Source: Neelides folsomi (Eukaryota > Arthropoda > Collembola > Neelipleona > Neelidae). From it: a DNA stretch of 64,000 nt. A program made the translations under genes and the position numbers. The notes beneath the pieces were generated by a model. That model ran no database searches. It saw nothing but the letters and a program-made list of their open reading frames with translations, and was not told the DNA's origin. Of this stretch, positions 26,101 through 39,237 are shown piece by piece; position 1 is the stretch's first letter; the number at the start of each line of letters is the position of its first letter. The DNA is taken from the NCBI GenBank assembly GCA_034687125.1, contig JAQGBZ010000114.1, positions 62,001-126,000 on the forward strand. Direction: 5' to 3'.

Positions 26101-29100
26101 CTACTCTGTCAACCCACACTTTTTATAGCTGGCTATTGCTCTCTCTCGAAGAGATACGATCCCGCCTACGACTTTTAATGGGCTTCAGAGCTCCGAGCCT
26201 AACAACTGCATATACATCCTTACCGGCATCTCCCCTACTTTCATACACGAATGACTTTAGAAGAAAAAAAAAGACTTCATCGAAGTTGTTAAGAATGGCA
26301 ATGTGAAATGTGATCCTTAGAGTTTCGGAAATAAAACGATGAAAGTTGGTGGAAGTTTTCCATTTAATGATATAATGCAATTACATGTGTATGGCATAAC
26401 CTACTCCTCGAAACGTAAAGTGAGAAAAAATAAGGAGGAAAAGATTTATCATTTGGGTTCCTTATAACTACACCTTTACAGCTTCTCACAAATGCTTTTT
26501 TACACTTCTTTCCCTATTACTGATACTTACATCGCAAAAAATAATGTGGATGTAAAAATGTAAAAAAATTGACATGATGATCAGGAGAGTGCGAAATTGA
26601 TTGAAGTTTAAAGAACCGTTAAGTAAGTTGTTGAGACCGAGTGATGTGAAAGGATTGAAAGAGAGAGGAAGAGTCTATGTGAAGAGCAACGAGGGCTACT
26701 TGTCCATAGGGTGAAATGGAATAGGTTAGGGCTCTTCTCGAAACAGGAGAACTTTTACTACCTTCTTCGATTAAAATTGTTTGCAGAGCACTTGATTTTC
26801 TCTCTTCAGCCTTTCTCACAGTAAAGGAGTCAACATTTGAGGTCCTTGGCTTCTCTCACCCATATTTATATACTTCCCAATTCCCATATGCAACCTTAGT
26901 AAGGTGACGAAATTCGTCAAAGGCCGCAAGGATATATCTCTCATCATCAGTTTTTTCTTATTCGGCTCTCCTTAAGAGACTTCTCTTAATCTTAACTCAT
27001 GTTTCCCTACCATTACGCTTAATTGAAAGTAGAGAATGGAAGAAAAGTCCCATTTTCTACATCATTCCTCACATTTCTCTCGATCATTCCCAAACTTTGA
27101 CAATTAGCTTACATTAACTCCCGCTTCTCTGGATTTCTCTTCTTCTTCTTCCTCATCATCTTCCCATCTGTCTCAGAGATAAACGCCCTTTTCTTAAAAT
27201 TATTCTGCTCAACTTCATTCCTAACCTTTTCTTCAGCTTCAACTCAATTATTATTTTATTCCATTAATTAATCTTTAATTACCGAGAACAATGTGTGAAT
27301 AGATTCATAAAATTTACAAATTATTAGCTTAATTATTTATTAGTATGATAAACAGATGCAAATATGGTAAGAAATAATTATAATATTTAACAATCCCATT
27401 AAATAATATGATTAATTAATATATTATTTTGACAATTAAAGTATTTATAATTTTATTATTTATTAATATAAATTACATTAGTGTTTAAGTCGAAGTTTAA
27501 TACTTACGTACTGATATGTAACTACAAAACTCCTCATTACATTGTAGAAGCAAATCTCTCTCTTGATCTTGAGTTAATAGAGCTTGCAGAGAGCATTCGA
27601 GCAGCTAAACTTCATAATCTAATAGTTCTCATAAACAGACATCTAACGTCGTGAAATGAAGATTGGAGAAAATCGGATCAATGAATGCTAAAGTGAGAAC
27701 GGTTTTCTCCATGTCCGAAAGAGAGCAGAAACAACCCGGGTACAAGTTTCGTGCCCGGATTTCTGCCGGATAAAAAGAAAATGAGAGATGTCATTGGTGG
27801 TCTTTGAAATTTTTTCCGCCCAAGCCAAGCCTGGCAAGCATAACAAGATAAGAGTATAGTTTACGTTAAAACACTTAAAAGTAAAAAGTGATCTAATTTA
27901 GCATTTCTGAGAAATATTACATTTATTTATTAGGAATGCATAATTTACAGGCATATAATAGTATTTTAAATCGTCTGCTAAATGATTCTTAATTTTTCAA
28001 GTAAACACAACAAATATGTAGTTAAAAATCACGATGTTAGCATATTGCATATAACCCTTTTAAATGAAATTTTATTTTGACCATTTCCAAATTAGTGTCA
28101 AAGAAAAATCTCATTTGAGATTTTGATTTCTCAATCTCATGTTGAACTTAATTTGTATGTCAAAAGTTCTAAAGACCTGATTAAAAAACGAATGTGTAGA
28201 ATTTATACATACATACTTATAAATGTTGGTTTATATTTGTTTACCTATAGTTCATGAATACATACTTTATATACCTTAGTAGAGAATTCAGCCGTTTCAT
28301 CCCCCCACTTTTCCCACAATTTCATCTTCAAAGAGTTTCAATTCTCAAGAAACTAAATTAACCTGTGAGAGTAGGCTGAAAAGTTTTGATACGGTTAAAA
28401 ATCTCAAACCATATATTTTAATCATTGATTTCAAAGAAACGCCGAGAATGAAAGAAGAAAATAATGAGTTTCGTGAACCGTGGGGGCAAAGTTAAATGAT
28501 TTTGATTTTTGAAGTTGTGGGAAAAGTTTATAATTATAGAGTCGAAGTGGTTAAAAGGCGATCTCTCCTCCTGTCCACTTCCTTCTGTCAATGAGGGTAG
28601 GTATGTTGGACCGGGAGAGCGAGCGAGGGAGTTTTCCCGAGATTTATGACTGGTGGAATGGGTCGGTGCTGTTTATGGGTTTGCTCAATGGTAGAATTTA
28701 TAAGGTTCAGCCTCGTCTCTCCCATCCCTTCTCCGAAGAAAGAACGGCTCTTGAAGTCCCTCAGCCTCAGAATTGAATTTACACAAAAGAGTTGAGGAAG
28801 AAAGGGAGGAAGACGACCCACTTCTGTCTCAAGAGTTTTCATCGGCGGCGGCGAGGGCGGGAGTTTTGTGAGTAATGGGAATCTATTAGCTCCTCACATA
28901 AGTGGCTCTTAATGGGTGTTAGACTGTTTAGACTTTATTGCATAAATTGGGGATGAGAGTGAGGAAGGTTGTGAAGCTTCGCTGCCCACATTACTACACA
29001 TAAGTATACTCTAACTGGAAGGGGCTCTGCAGCAATTGGAATTTTATAATCCGTTGTTATGTCCAAGTATCCATTGGCGGAGTCATAAAGCGGGCCCTCC

Positions 29101-29974
29101 CGCGCCCGAATGACCATGGGATGAGAATTGAAGTAGGAAGAGGAGCCCATGATCTATGTAGTTCTGAAGAGGCGCTTCGACCCTCCGCCCGAAAACCGTT
29201 TTTACTCTCCGAGAGAATTCAGTTTGCCTTTGTCGAGCATTCATTTTAATGAAAATTATGATCCTTTTCTGGCTGGGTGATGGTGCTTTCTGTACGGGAG
29301 CCCGTTCCCTACGACATCAATAGCCCGGGCATTACCGTGAATTACGGGGATATAATAAAAAGGGAAAGCAACTCATAGCTGAGGAGGACTCATCCTCTCA
29401 CACGCAGTAAACTGCGTTTTTACTCTTCCACCGTCGCACTCCTCGTCAGATCTTAAACTATAATAATACCAATACGCCCATTTCAACCTCAGAGGAGTGG
29501 CTGTTCTTGTATCTCCAAAACACGTCAATTTCCCTGTCCTCGCCAGCCTTCATCGCCACTCAGAGTGGGCAATATCATCATTTGAAATTTAATTCTATAC
29601 AATTTTCACACAATCCAAATTCGGCCCTATACTTTTATATCAGCCAAACTCCGCTTATGAGGGATAACAGGTCGATTGGAGCTTACTCTCGGCTCCTGAC
29701 TCAAACATAAGCTATGTCTCTTCCTTTCTTGATATGCCATCTTGACCAAACAAATATCCGAGGTAATAAAACTTGCTCAAAGCCTTATTGCTCTCTCGAG
29801 ACTCGATCTTTAACCTTCTGCTTTTTTGATCACTCTCAATTCCCATCTTTCACTCATTTTTAGGAATCCGATTTTCGGAAGATTTTTTTTAATTCATTCG
29901 AGTAACGATAACCCAACTTTGAAATTGGATCATTGGTTATACAATGTCATATTTGTGAGAAATTAAAAATCTAA
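23136..29974. other. Spacer downstream of gene A, no supported gene
   Basis: The first canonical AATAAA I find after the gene A stop is at 23751-23756, a possible poly(A) signal. From about 23740 to 25380 the sequence is extremely AT-rich with no open frame above 60 codons. A GC-richer island (about 25380-26000) has overlapping frames on both strands, neither with a domain. Another AT-rich block lies at 27240-27530, preceded by a pyrimidine-rich (TTC-like) tract at about 27120-27190. Nothing else is recognisable. Confidence 0.6.
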
Positions 29975-30232
29975 AATAAGAATAGAAAAAATAAAGATTT
30001 AAAGATTTCGCCCCTTAAAATTTGTATTAACGGCGCTGGTCAAAGAAAAGGTAAAATTCATTTTCTGCGAAACATTGTAATAAAAGAGAAAAAATCAGTT
30101 ATTCTCAGAAATGAGGTGGTAAAGCAAAGGTTTGAAGAAGGTAATAACAATATAACTCAAATTATGGTCAAATTGATAAAAAAGCTGAGTCAGGCTGGTG
30201 AAGAAAAAAGTGTGGTAGAACCATCAAAGTAA
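29975..30232 (+). pseudogene. Open frame fragment without start, possibly a decayed mobile-element or exon remnant
   Basis: An 85-codon stretch is open in one frame from 29975 to the TAA at 30230-30232. The translation is highly charged (KGKIHFLRNIVIKEKKSVIL, then a region rich in Glu, Lys and Asn) and has no initiating ATG at its beginning. About 110-190 bp downstream, other frames give more short charged stretches (for example around 30340-30430). A pair of inverted repeats lies 430 bp further on. I do not recognise a family. It could be a degenerate transposase or simply A-rich sequence read as Lys/Asn/Glu. Confidence 0.2.
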
Positions 30233-30664
30233 AACTTATAACGCCCTTGTCTTCTTCATCTTTATAAGTTTCATAGACATGAATTACAGCTTTTTAATAA
30301 CCTTTATGAAGTTTATTCTTGATCATAAAACAAATCTTACGTTGCAGGACCATAAGCCTTTGAATTCGGATCGATGGCTGTTTCACATGGTAGTGAAAAG
30401 AATGAGTACCAACTTTTCCTCAAAAAAAAAGTAATTTCATCGTTTTCTTGCAGCTTTAAAAAGTTAGGTCAAAAACCATTGAAACGAACGTTTTAATTGT
30501 TTAAGCGTTTGCTTAAATCGCTATTCATAGCTGATGTTTATTCACTATCATATGTTTAAATATTAAATGATATTCTTTATATTATTCTTCACGAAACAGT
30601 TAATTTTTATTAAGCAAAAAAGTTTAAAATTAAGTTAAAAATTTGCATCTCATCAAAAAATCAG

Positions 30665-30904
30665 ATCAGATCATACCAAATTATGTGTCTTATTGTGCTT
30701 ATGGATAAAGCAAAAAAAGTTCAAAAATTTATTTAACTAAACAGAAATAACTAGGGAATCAGTCAAAAACATAAATCGAAAAATGATAACTTTTGATATT
30801 ATTCGAATAGTTCAAAAAATTAATTGATTATTTTCCCTATGTTACCAATGTAAATTTGAATCTTGCATAAGACCAATAAGACACATAATTTGGTATGATC
30901 TGAT
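30665..30904. repeat. Perfect 31-bp inverted repeat, 240 bp overall (MITE-like or hairpin)
   Basis: The left arm (30665-30695) begins ATCAGATCATACCAAATTAT. The right arm (30874-30904) is its exact reverse complement over 31 bp. The 178-bp spacer is AT-rich. The similarity continues imperfectly outward on both sides (TCATCAAAAAATCAG against CTATCAAAGAAAATATCAG, reverse complement). I see no clear target-site duplication, so the outer ends are undefined. It could be a small non-autonomous element or a foldback repeat. Confidence 0.75.
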
Positions 30905-33900
30905 ATTTTCTTTGATAGTTTAATATGAGAAAAAAGAATTCCTTTGATTCCAAATCCTTGACTTTGTCTCCACTCCGCGAAGGTCTTTTCATCTGTCTGA
31001 TGCCGAGACAAAGAAGGTCTTTTGTTGTGCCTCCAAATAGAATAGGGGATTTATTAGGACGTTGAGTTCCTCTCTAATTTGCTACAGAGTATTTATTAAG
31101 GGCAACAAAAGGAAGAAGATTGTGAAATGTCTATCTTCTTTCACTTTCGTCATCATGGTTTCATCCCCTTAGCCCTTGGAGGCTTCCATATTCTCCCATC
31201 ACATAACTTCCAAACTATTTGCTTTGTTTCATCCTCTTTGTCCCCTCATACTACTTCGTATATTGCCATTAAACATGAATGAGAACTTGAAAAGAATCCC
31301 GAGAACTGTGAGTAGGTGTTAAGGCAAAGAGCTCTCAGATATATCTCCAAGATCTTTATAGCACTTATACAGCTTATATAGTTATTGTTATTGCCCACGA
31401 TAAATATATGCTCGTCAGTTGTACTTACATTGTAAAGGTATGGAACGAAATATACATTATTACTTATTATAATATGTAATAAATAGTATAAATAGCATTG
31501 AGTGCTCATAGACCAATCTTACATGTGCTTAGTCATATATCATAAAATATTTACAGATAACAATACAAGTTAGTATATATGAATTGATCCCACATTTTTT
31601 TACATCACATATAATGTAATATGAGAAAGTTCATATGAAGAAAAGTATCAAAGAAAGTATGAAAGTTTTACTAGAATAAGCGATTATGATTCAAGTAAAT
31701 TATTATCAATGGGAGCCATTCCGCATTGAAGAGACAAATAAAACTGAAGAACTTTCAAAAAAAGATATAAAGATATATATTTGAACCCTAATGGGTTCGG
31801 GCCAGACGGGCTGGGAAAACTAGGAATATTGAAATTTGTATAAAAGCATTTCACAATAAAATAAAACTGGCCCAACTCTCTTCAACCATGTTGATTTCCT
31901 TTCCAATGTTCCTCGAGATCGTAAGTCCAACTGGGAGAAAGGAGCCGGAAGATGATGAGCACTATGTGCATGTTTTCCTAACTTTACTGGTCGTGTGATT
32001 TGGGAAGTAAAATGGACGAGGGTCGGGAGATGATGAGAACGTTTTAATATTGGCGACCCATCAGACTTCAGTCTCATGTCACGCCGTTCCGATCCAGAAT
32101 GTTTCCCTCCAGATTGCTTTCCCGCTCGCTACCGGCAAACTGCACTTTTTTCCTCAGTTTCCTATTAAATGGGCAGGCCTTTGATTTGCTCTTTTCCTCA
32201 ACTTTTGTAGAGTCGGTCCACGTAGAATACTTACGCGATGAGTTACAAGGTGCCAGCGAGGTTGTTGGGACTCACACCCGGCTCCTCATCATCAAGACTT
32301 CCTACATGAAAGGATAACCCAAACACGTGCTCTTTATCCAACCGTATCCAACTTTCTCCATAAACCATTGCTATAGGCCAAAAGTAATACTCCATACAAT
32401 TTACTATCATTTTCAATATTGCTCCCTTGAACCTCCATATTTATGATTCAATGGTTTGGGCAAAAACAAATAAAAGTACAGGCTTTATTTGTTTAAATTT
32501 ACATGTAAGCAAATGATCCCAAACTAAACATCATCTATAAATCCTAGGTTCGTATTATGTTGTGTAATGTGTAATTGTGTAAAGTTAATTTATGATGCTT
32601 ATACGTATGTAATATACAAACATTGTATATGTAGTACATAAGTTATAACTTATAACTACCAATAATAAATATAAAGTACATAGGTAATTATAATTACTAT
32701 TTTACATATTTATGTTATGTATTTATTTGTGTTTACTGTCACATGCTTATCATTTAATATTGTTTTGTGAAGTAAATACACGAATAGATAGAACAAGCAC
32801 ACAATTTTCTACAGAAGTACAAACTCAAAATAATACTTATTTTCGTGCTAATCATCTGGCAGTTCTCATGCTCTCAAAAGATCAACGTTGATTTGAAAAG
32901 AGCTTAATCTCAAAAAGCGATTATTTTAACTCAACTTCATAAAATTATACGACGTTATTCATAGACGATGTAATTATTTATCTCAATTATAATTGAATAC
33001 CCTTGGATTATACCTCTCTCTGGATTTTGAGTACTTGTGAAATTAATCAATAAAATGTTCGATTTTAATTAAAAAGTTTAAACGAGGGCTTAGGGAAGAA
33101 TTCGTGCCAAAAATTTTCGCAATTACCATTATTCCACTTAAGAGTCCGCCGCAAAAAGGAACTCTTAAAGGCTCAATAGTATTCTAAATTTTGGCCCAAC
33201 GCTCAAATCCGCTATTTCATTTGTAAGAAGCAAATCTAATGAATATTTCATAAATGACGATAAGGATCGTATTCGTTTTTAAATGAAGTTTAATTCTCAA
33301 ATTAAGAATCTGAGCATGTACATATTTTCTATTAATTCATTTTTCCTCAGCTTTCATTTTCCCAAGAGACGCTCCTCGATTTAATTAATAGTATTTCAAG
33401 CTAAAGCGATTATAGTTACACCATTTCCGCATCTTTCAATCTTCAATCTTCATAAAAAAATAATAAAAACTCTGAACCATGAATCCAATTTCATTATTTC
33501 CTCCTTTTCAAACCAGAGGAAAGCAGGGGGAAAAGAAAAAAAGTCCAATATTTATTTTTGCCTTGAAAGAAACAAATCAAAACTCGATTAGGATTTGAGA
33601 AAGTTTAGGAAAGCATTTGTTTTCCAGCTTAAATACACCTCAGGTTGAGCGGTGAGCTCCGGTTCTCAGGAAACTCGTGAAGTAATCCTAAGCTCACTTT
33701 CACTTGCTGCATCAGCAGGTTCCCTGTAAATACGAGTCGAAGAGGATTCCTTGAGGTCGTGGTCCTCTTTTGGCTCCCGGACTCTCCGCTTTGAAAAATC
33801 ACCCCTTGTCTTCGCCCTAATCCGCCCATCCGTATTCCATTCATTCATTATAAGATTAGGAAAGGGAGAAGATTGATAAGGACGGATTGATAAGCCGTGT

Positions 33901-36900
33901 GTTCTTCCTCCTTGGCACAATTACTCCGCTCTCTCTGAGTGAGTTCAGTTTGAAAAACGAGATTCGAAGGGAGGCGGACGGACGAGTGAAGGAAATTTCC
34001 AAGAGGGCTTAATACCCGGGGAAAATACTTTTTATTTTATGAGACAAGGCCCAGCCACTACAAACAATTTGGATTATGAAGCTCGCGGAGTTTGGCTCGT
34101 ATCTCTCCGCGACTCATAACACTTTACACCACTTACATTCACCTTATTATTTTCCCTTTCTTTGTCTAGCAATATAATATAGGCCACCGGAATTTCTCCC
34201 AAGATGAAGGGGGAAGAAAACCTCAAGCCAAAGGTCTCTCGAGCAAGGGAATATTCCTTAAATTCATTTTCTTAGTGATAATTGTGAAAATAATTTTCAA
34301 CGTGGTTTTCTTCCAACAGATGTTCTCAATAGGTCTCTGGGGATTTCATCTCGGATAAGCCGAGAAGAAAGTCAAGTTTATTATCTCTCCCTTTTTCTTC
34401 TCTTCCCGACGTGGGGAGCTGTAAAAGCTGGAAATTGTGTTTGGGTCGTGGTGAAGCCTATCCCACTACCCAACTTCTCATTTTCACATATTTCCTCTCA
34501 CTTTATGAACTCAAAGAAGAGTTTATTTATTTAAACGTGAGCAATAAGCTTCCTCTTCTTTCCTCCTAATATTTTGACATTATTATATTGATACTTCCTC
34601 GCGCCCTTTATTTCTTTCGCTAACTAGCGCCTATGTGTAGCATACATACGTAGCTTGTACCAAATCCTATTCCTGTATATCTTCTAAACGACTGTATAAG
34701 AATGGGAGCGAATGTTCTGTTTTCTAGCTAAGTAAATCTGGAGGGCGATGTTGTTTATTTTGTCCACTGCTTTCAAGAGAGATTGTCCGAATCCTTATTT
34801 CTCTCTGTGTGTGTCTGTCAGGGAAGAATGTTGACGTTTCTCCACCACTCTCATTCTTCTCTACAGATGTGATGTGAAGAATCCCTCACTCTTTCCTGCC
34901 ACCACCCAACTACTTTACGGCCACTCGCCTTTCCCAATCTTTCTACAAGTCACGGCCAGGCCATTCAACTGACATGAAGAATGAAAAGAAATGGATTTCT
35001 TCCATTCCACTATCAATAGCTCTCTTAAATATTTTAACGTTTAACAAAAGCTGAGTTAAAAAATTTTTCTTTACAATTTTGATAAATTAATATATTAAGA
35101 TTTTTGATTACATTTTATAAGATGCAAATGTATTACAATTGAACAGATTCATAATATTTAATAATATTGTCGTTATCCTAGATATTTATATGTTAATTCA
35201 TACATTAATACTGATACTTTTTAGTATGCTTTCTACTCATCAGTTTCATAATATAATTTTTTAAATAATGACAATTAAAACTAATGTTAGTTTTTATGTA
35301 CGATGTTACAATTTTTTGTTGAACAATAGAACAAACCAACAATAAGCATTATACATGAGTTTGATGTTTGAAAGTGCTTAAGTGCTTGAAACTTGTTATG
35401 TAATGTGTACATACTTTATATAAAGTTGCCAGAATTAGTGTTTGAATGTAGAATTAAAGTAAGTATTTATACAACGATGAACACATAAACATTATAATGA
35501 TTATGTAAAACTGTTTTAATTTCCCTATATCTACTTGGGCATAAGTATGATGCAAAGAGGAAGAGAGAAATGAATTTGAATCCTAAGGGATTTACTTTTG
35601 AGGAAATTAGGAAAAGTGTATGGCTCTTAAAATAAGATTAGGGGAAGCTGTAATAGAAATTTTTGAAGCCTTCAACTGTCTGTTGGGGGAACAGGCGAGT
35701 GTAAAGTTTATTGTGTCATAAAATTTACATACAAATGCACTGGCTGGTCGATATGTAAAGCTGAACTGAGATTCTGAGATTACTTTTTATTTAATCTGAG
35801 CATAAGCTTCATTAGCGGAGGAAATGGTTATCTTGGAGGAAAATGACTATGGAATAGAGAATAGGTGAAGTGGTTCAGGTAAGCTGAAGGAATATATTAT
35901 GAAGGAAACTTGAAAGCTTTTAGGAAAAGTTGACAATCTTATCATTGGGGTATTTTAGATGGAAACTCGTCCCTTCCATTTTGACTCCGACTATATAGAG
36001 GTCGATGGTTATATTGGAACTCTCTGCATGGGCGTCTTCTTAATACACTCAAGCAAGCTCTTAAGGAGACTCTTTGACTTTGAAGGGTTGAATGAGTAGT
36101 TGGAACTTAAAGACGTCGGGGATTGAAGAAACTGGGAAAAGATTTAATTTCTTCAAATGCTGTAAGTGTCATTTCATTAAAGAGTTGGAGGTTGAAAGTT
36201 TGATCACTCAAATGACTTTCTCGTTAAAATCTTTAAAAGTTAAACGAGTTCTCCCAGGAAAATCAAGACATAAAAGAGAGAAAGGTAAACTGATTTATTT
36301 TACATTTATTCAGTCTATAAATCCATTCTCAATTTTAATTAACATTTATTTCACAAAACAAATGTTTATTAATTTTGTTAATAATGAAAATATTATGATA
36401 AAATGGTACTAACATTTTTTACTAATTAATTCTTACTCATAATAAGAATATCAAACCTTGTGAAAATATTATATAGGTATGCAGGGAAAAATAATTCAAA
36501 CTATTCTTTATCAAGTATATTTTACCTTCTTTTAAAGTATCAGCTCTCTCTCTATTTCTTATCATTTTATTCATTAAATAGTAAACAAAAACTAAGAAAA
36601 GCACTTTGTTTTAAATATAATAATCGGATCATTTTTACTCCTTTTGCCATTTTTTAATGGGAGATTTTTTATTTCAGATTGATGATAAGATAGAACTTGA
36701 AAGGAACATACCTAGTTGAATGTGCCTAATCAACTGAAACTGAGGTAAATGGGTCGAACTATCTTTCACATTCAGTAGGGTTCTCTTGAATTACCAAAAT
36801 ACTTTTGAAACCTCAAAAATCTTTGTTACAAAGCGAGTCCATTTCGAGAGGAAAGCGTAGCAAAAGAATTCTCTTAAAAATCATAAGTGAAATAGTTCTC

Positions 36901-38712
36901 TTATTTATTTTTATACCTCTATAAATACTACAAATGTAGTACAATTTATCTTAAAGTGTTGATTGGATTATGATTTTTAAATATTGAAAGTTTTGAATCT
37001 TCAAAATAGACATTTGTAATGTGCCCTAAGCACAGGTAAGCAAACTACACTAGACTTAAACTTACATAAGTTCTCTAATTAACTTTAAGTCTCATGTTAC
37101 ATCTTAAAGTCATAAATAAGAAGTTACATTGCACTTTCAAACTTTTAGTCAGGTATAGCATTGTCTTCTAGATTTAACAACAACAAAATAATTGAAAAGT
37201 ACATGTGAAAAATTTAAAAGTTTCAATTTCCTATAGCAGAAACATGTACTTCAATTATCAGAGTTTTGGCTTCCGATCGGACACCCGAAATTGCCTCGCA
37301 TGTCACCTAAAAATTCAGAGATTCCATAGGAAACTTTTATTGAACTACTTCTGTGTCAAGTTTCAGTCTTATTACCGTTACTTACTACGGGATCGAAACT
37401 CTTTCAAGACTTCTCTGTTTTCTATCAACACGATAAATCTTAGAGTCTGATGTGAACCAACACATCTCCTTGGCCCGTTCCAGCCCTCACTTCAGGATTT
37501 ACAGCCCCGAGTCTCCACATTTACTCGGAACTCTTCAAAGTAGGTCTCTTCACCTCCAATATTGAGTTTCCAAGTTCCGAGTTGAATGTATGAACGCGGG
37601 GGACCCAGAGCTCAATATAGTGTCTCCCATTGAGGTGATCTTTTATCAAAATTGGGCCAGGAGCAACAAAAGTTCTTTGCATGCTATTTATTCGCCAACT
37701 TGAATGGTCGACCTGTGTGAAATAAGATTTCGCTAGTTTCCGAAGATAAAAGCCCTGATAAGATTTTCTCAGGAATGGCGGAGGCAGGCCAATAATAATA
37801 ATTTGATAAAAGAGACATTTTGAATGGGAAGTGTAAGCAGAGGATGAAATAAGCTTAGAACGAAAATGCATAAATTACAAACGTGGTTTTCCCGATACTT
37901 TCAACTGCCTTTAACCATATTAGCCATATTTCCACTTTACTAACGTACGTGAAACACAGAAATGGCATTACGTTCCTTTCACAACTATTTATATATGGCT
38001 CAAATAGGCCCATTGACACTCCATGGGTCGATAAAATATAAGAGAAATTTGGGGGGAAAGTTCATGAATTAAAAATTCTTGGTATTCCGCGACTGGGCCG
38101 TGCGGCTTCCTTTTTGATAGCTTTTCCAGAAAGTAATGCCGTAATTCCCATTCGGTTTCTCCGTATTTTATGGCGGATGGAACTGAGGAGAATAAAGAGT
38201 CCACAACGGGGAAACGGTCTTGCTTCGCCTCATTAGTCATCCACTATTCTTCACAAATACGTTCCTCTTCCACTCAAGTATCCTTTCATCATCATATTAT
38301 TAGGGAAGGATGAGAGCAGCAAAGTGAAAATGGGCCCTTTGGCGGATCGGCCCAGTTATTTGCAATGTTTGACGCCGGATTTTTGTGGTGAAGGCCTTTT
38401 CCCCTATTTACTTAACAATTCATACATTATAGACGTACATTTCCTTCCCAGACACACACTCGAGGAATCTCGTTAAAGAGCGGGAGGTTCGGTCGTTCCG
38501 ATCCTGCCAGAAGATTGACGCATCTCATCTTAATCTTCCTCTAGAGGTGGAAAAGCTCATTTAGATCCAAGAACCGATGTCATCTTATTGGCTTAATCTT
38601 CTCCTTCCTCTTAGGGGAAAGCCCCATTCTAATTAAGTTCCAAGAACTCTCGGCACCACTGGGAGCCCTGTAAATTTCTCCAATTGGACGTTAAGACTCC
38701 CCCCACCACGCT

Positions 38713-39237
38713 ATGCTGGGCCAGATACGGCCTCACACTTGTTTCAATCAATTTCTTACGACCCTCTCAAACTCCTTCCGAAGAGGTCCTTACTCTAACG
38801 ACCTCTTCACCTCTCACCTCTCCTTTGGCCCAATGAGGCCCTCGTCCTATCACACTCCAAATGAGTTTGTATTCCTTCAACCGGGAGGGATAATGGTCCA
38901 TAGCGAGAGTTATGATGGAATGGGCTTTGTCGAACAGCCCCCGCCAAAAACCAATCTACCATATTCCCAGTTCCATTTCTCCGGATTGAATCCCGATGCA
39001 CAAAGCGATGAGAAATCCGGGATGAGAATGAGACAAGGAGAGGAGGAAATGGGCCGCCTCTTTGTCACTGTCAACCTCAAAGTTAATGTGCTCGATATGT
39101 ATTATTCTCGTATGAATGGTGTGTGTGAGAGAGAGCCGGAACCACTTCAAATTTGCTCTCCTATAAAAATTTTGTGTTCGAGGGGCCCCTTTTGTGTTTC
39201 GGCACGAGTCGTCAAATATGGGGCTAATTCCAATTGA
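38713..39237 (+). other. Unassigned 174-codon open frame
   Basis: This is the longest ATG-initiated open frame in the window and it sits in a GC-richer island (about 38450-39600). The translation has no signal peptide, membrane segment, repeated motif or domain I recognise. Other strands and frames are also open across the same stretch (38807-39001 and 38956-39150 on the minus strand). That is typical of a GC-richer island with few stop codons by chance. It is listed only so that it can be checked against transcripts. Confidence 0.12.
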
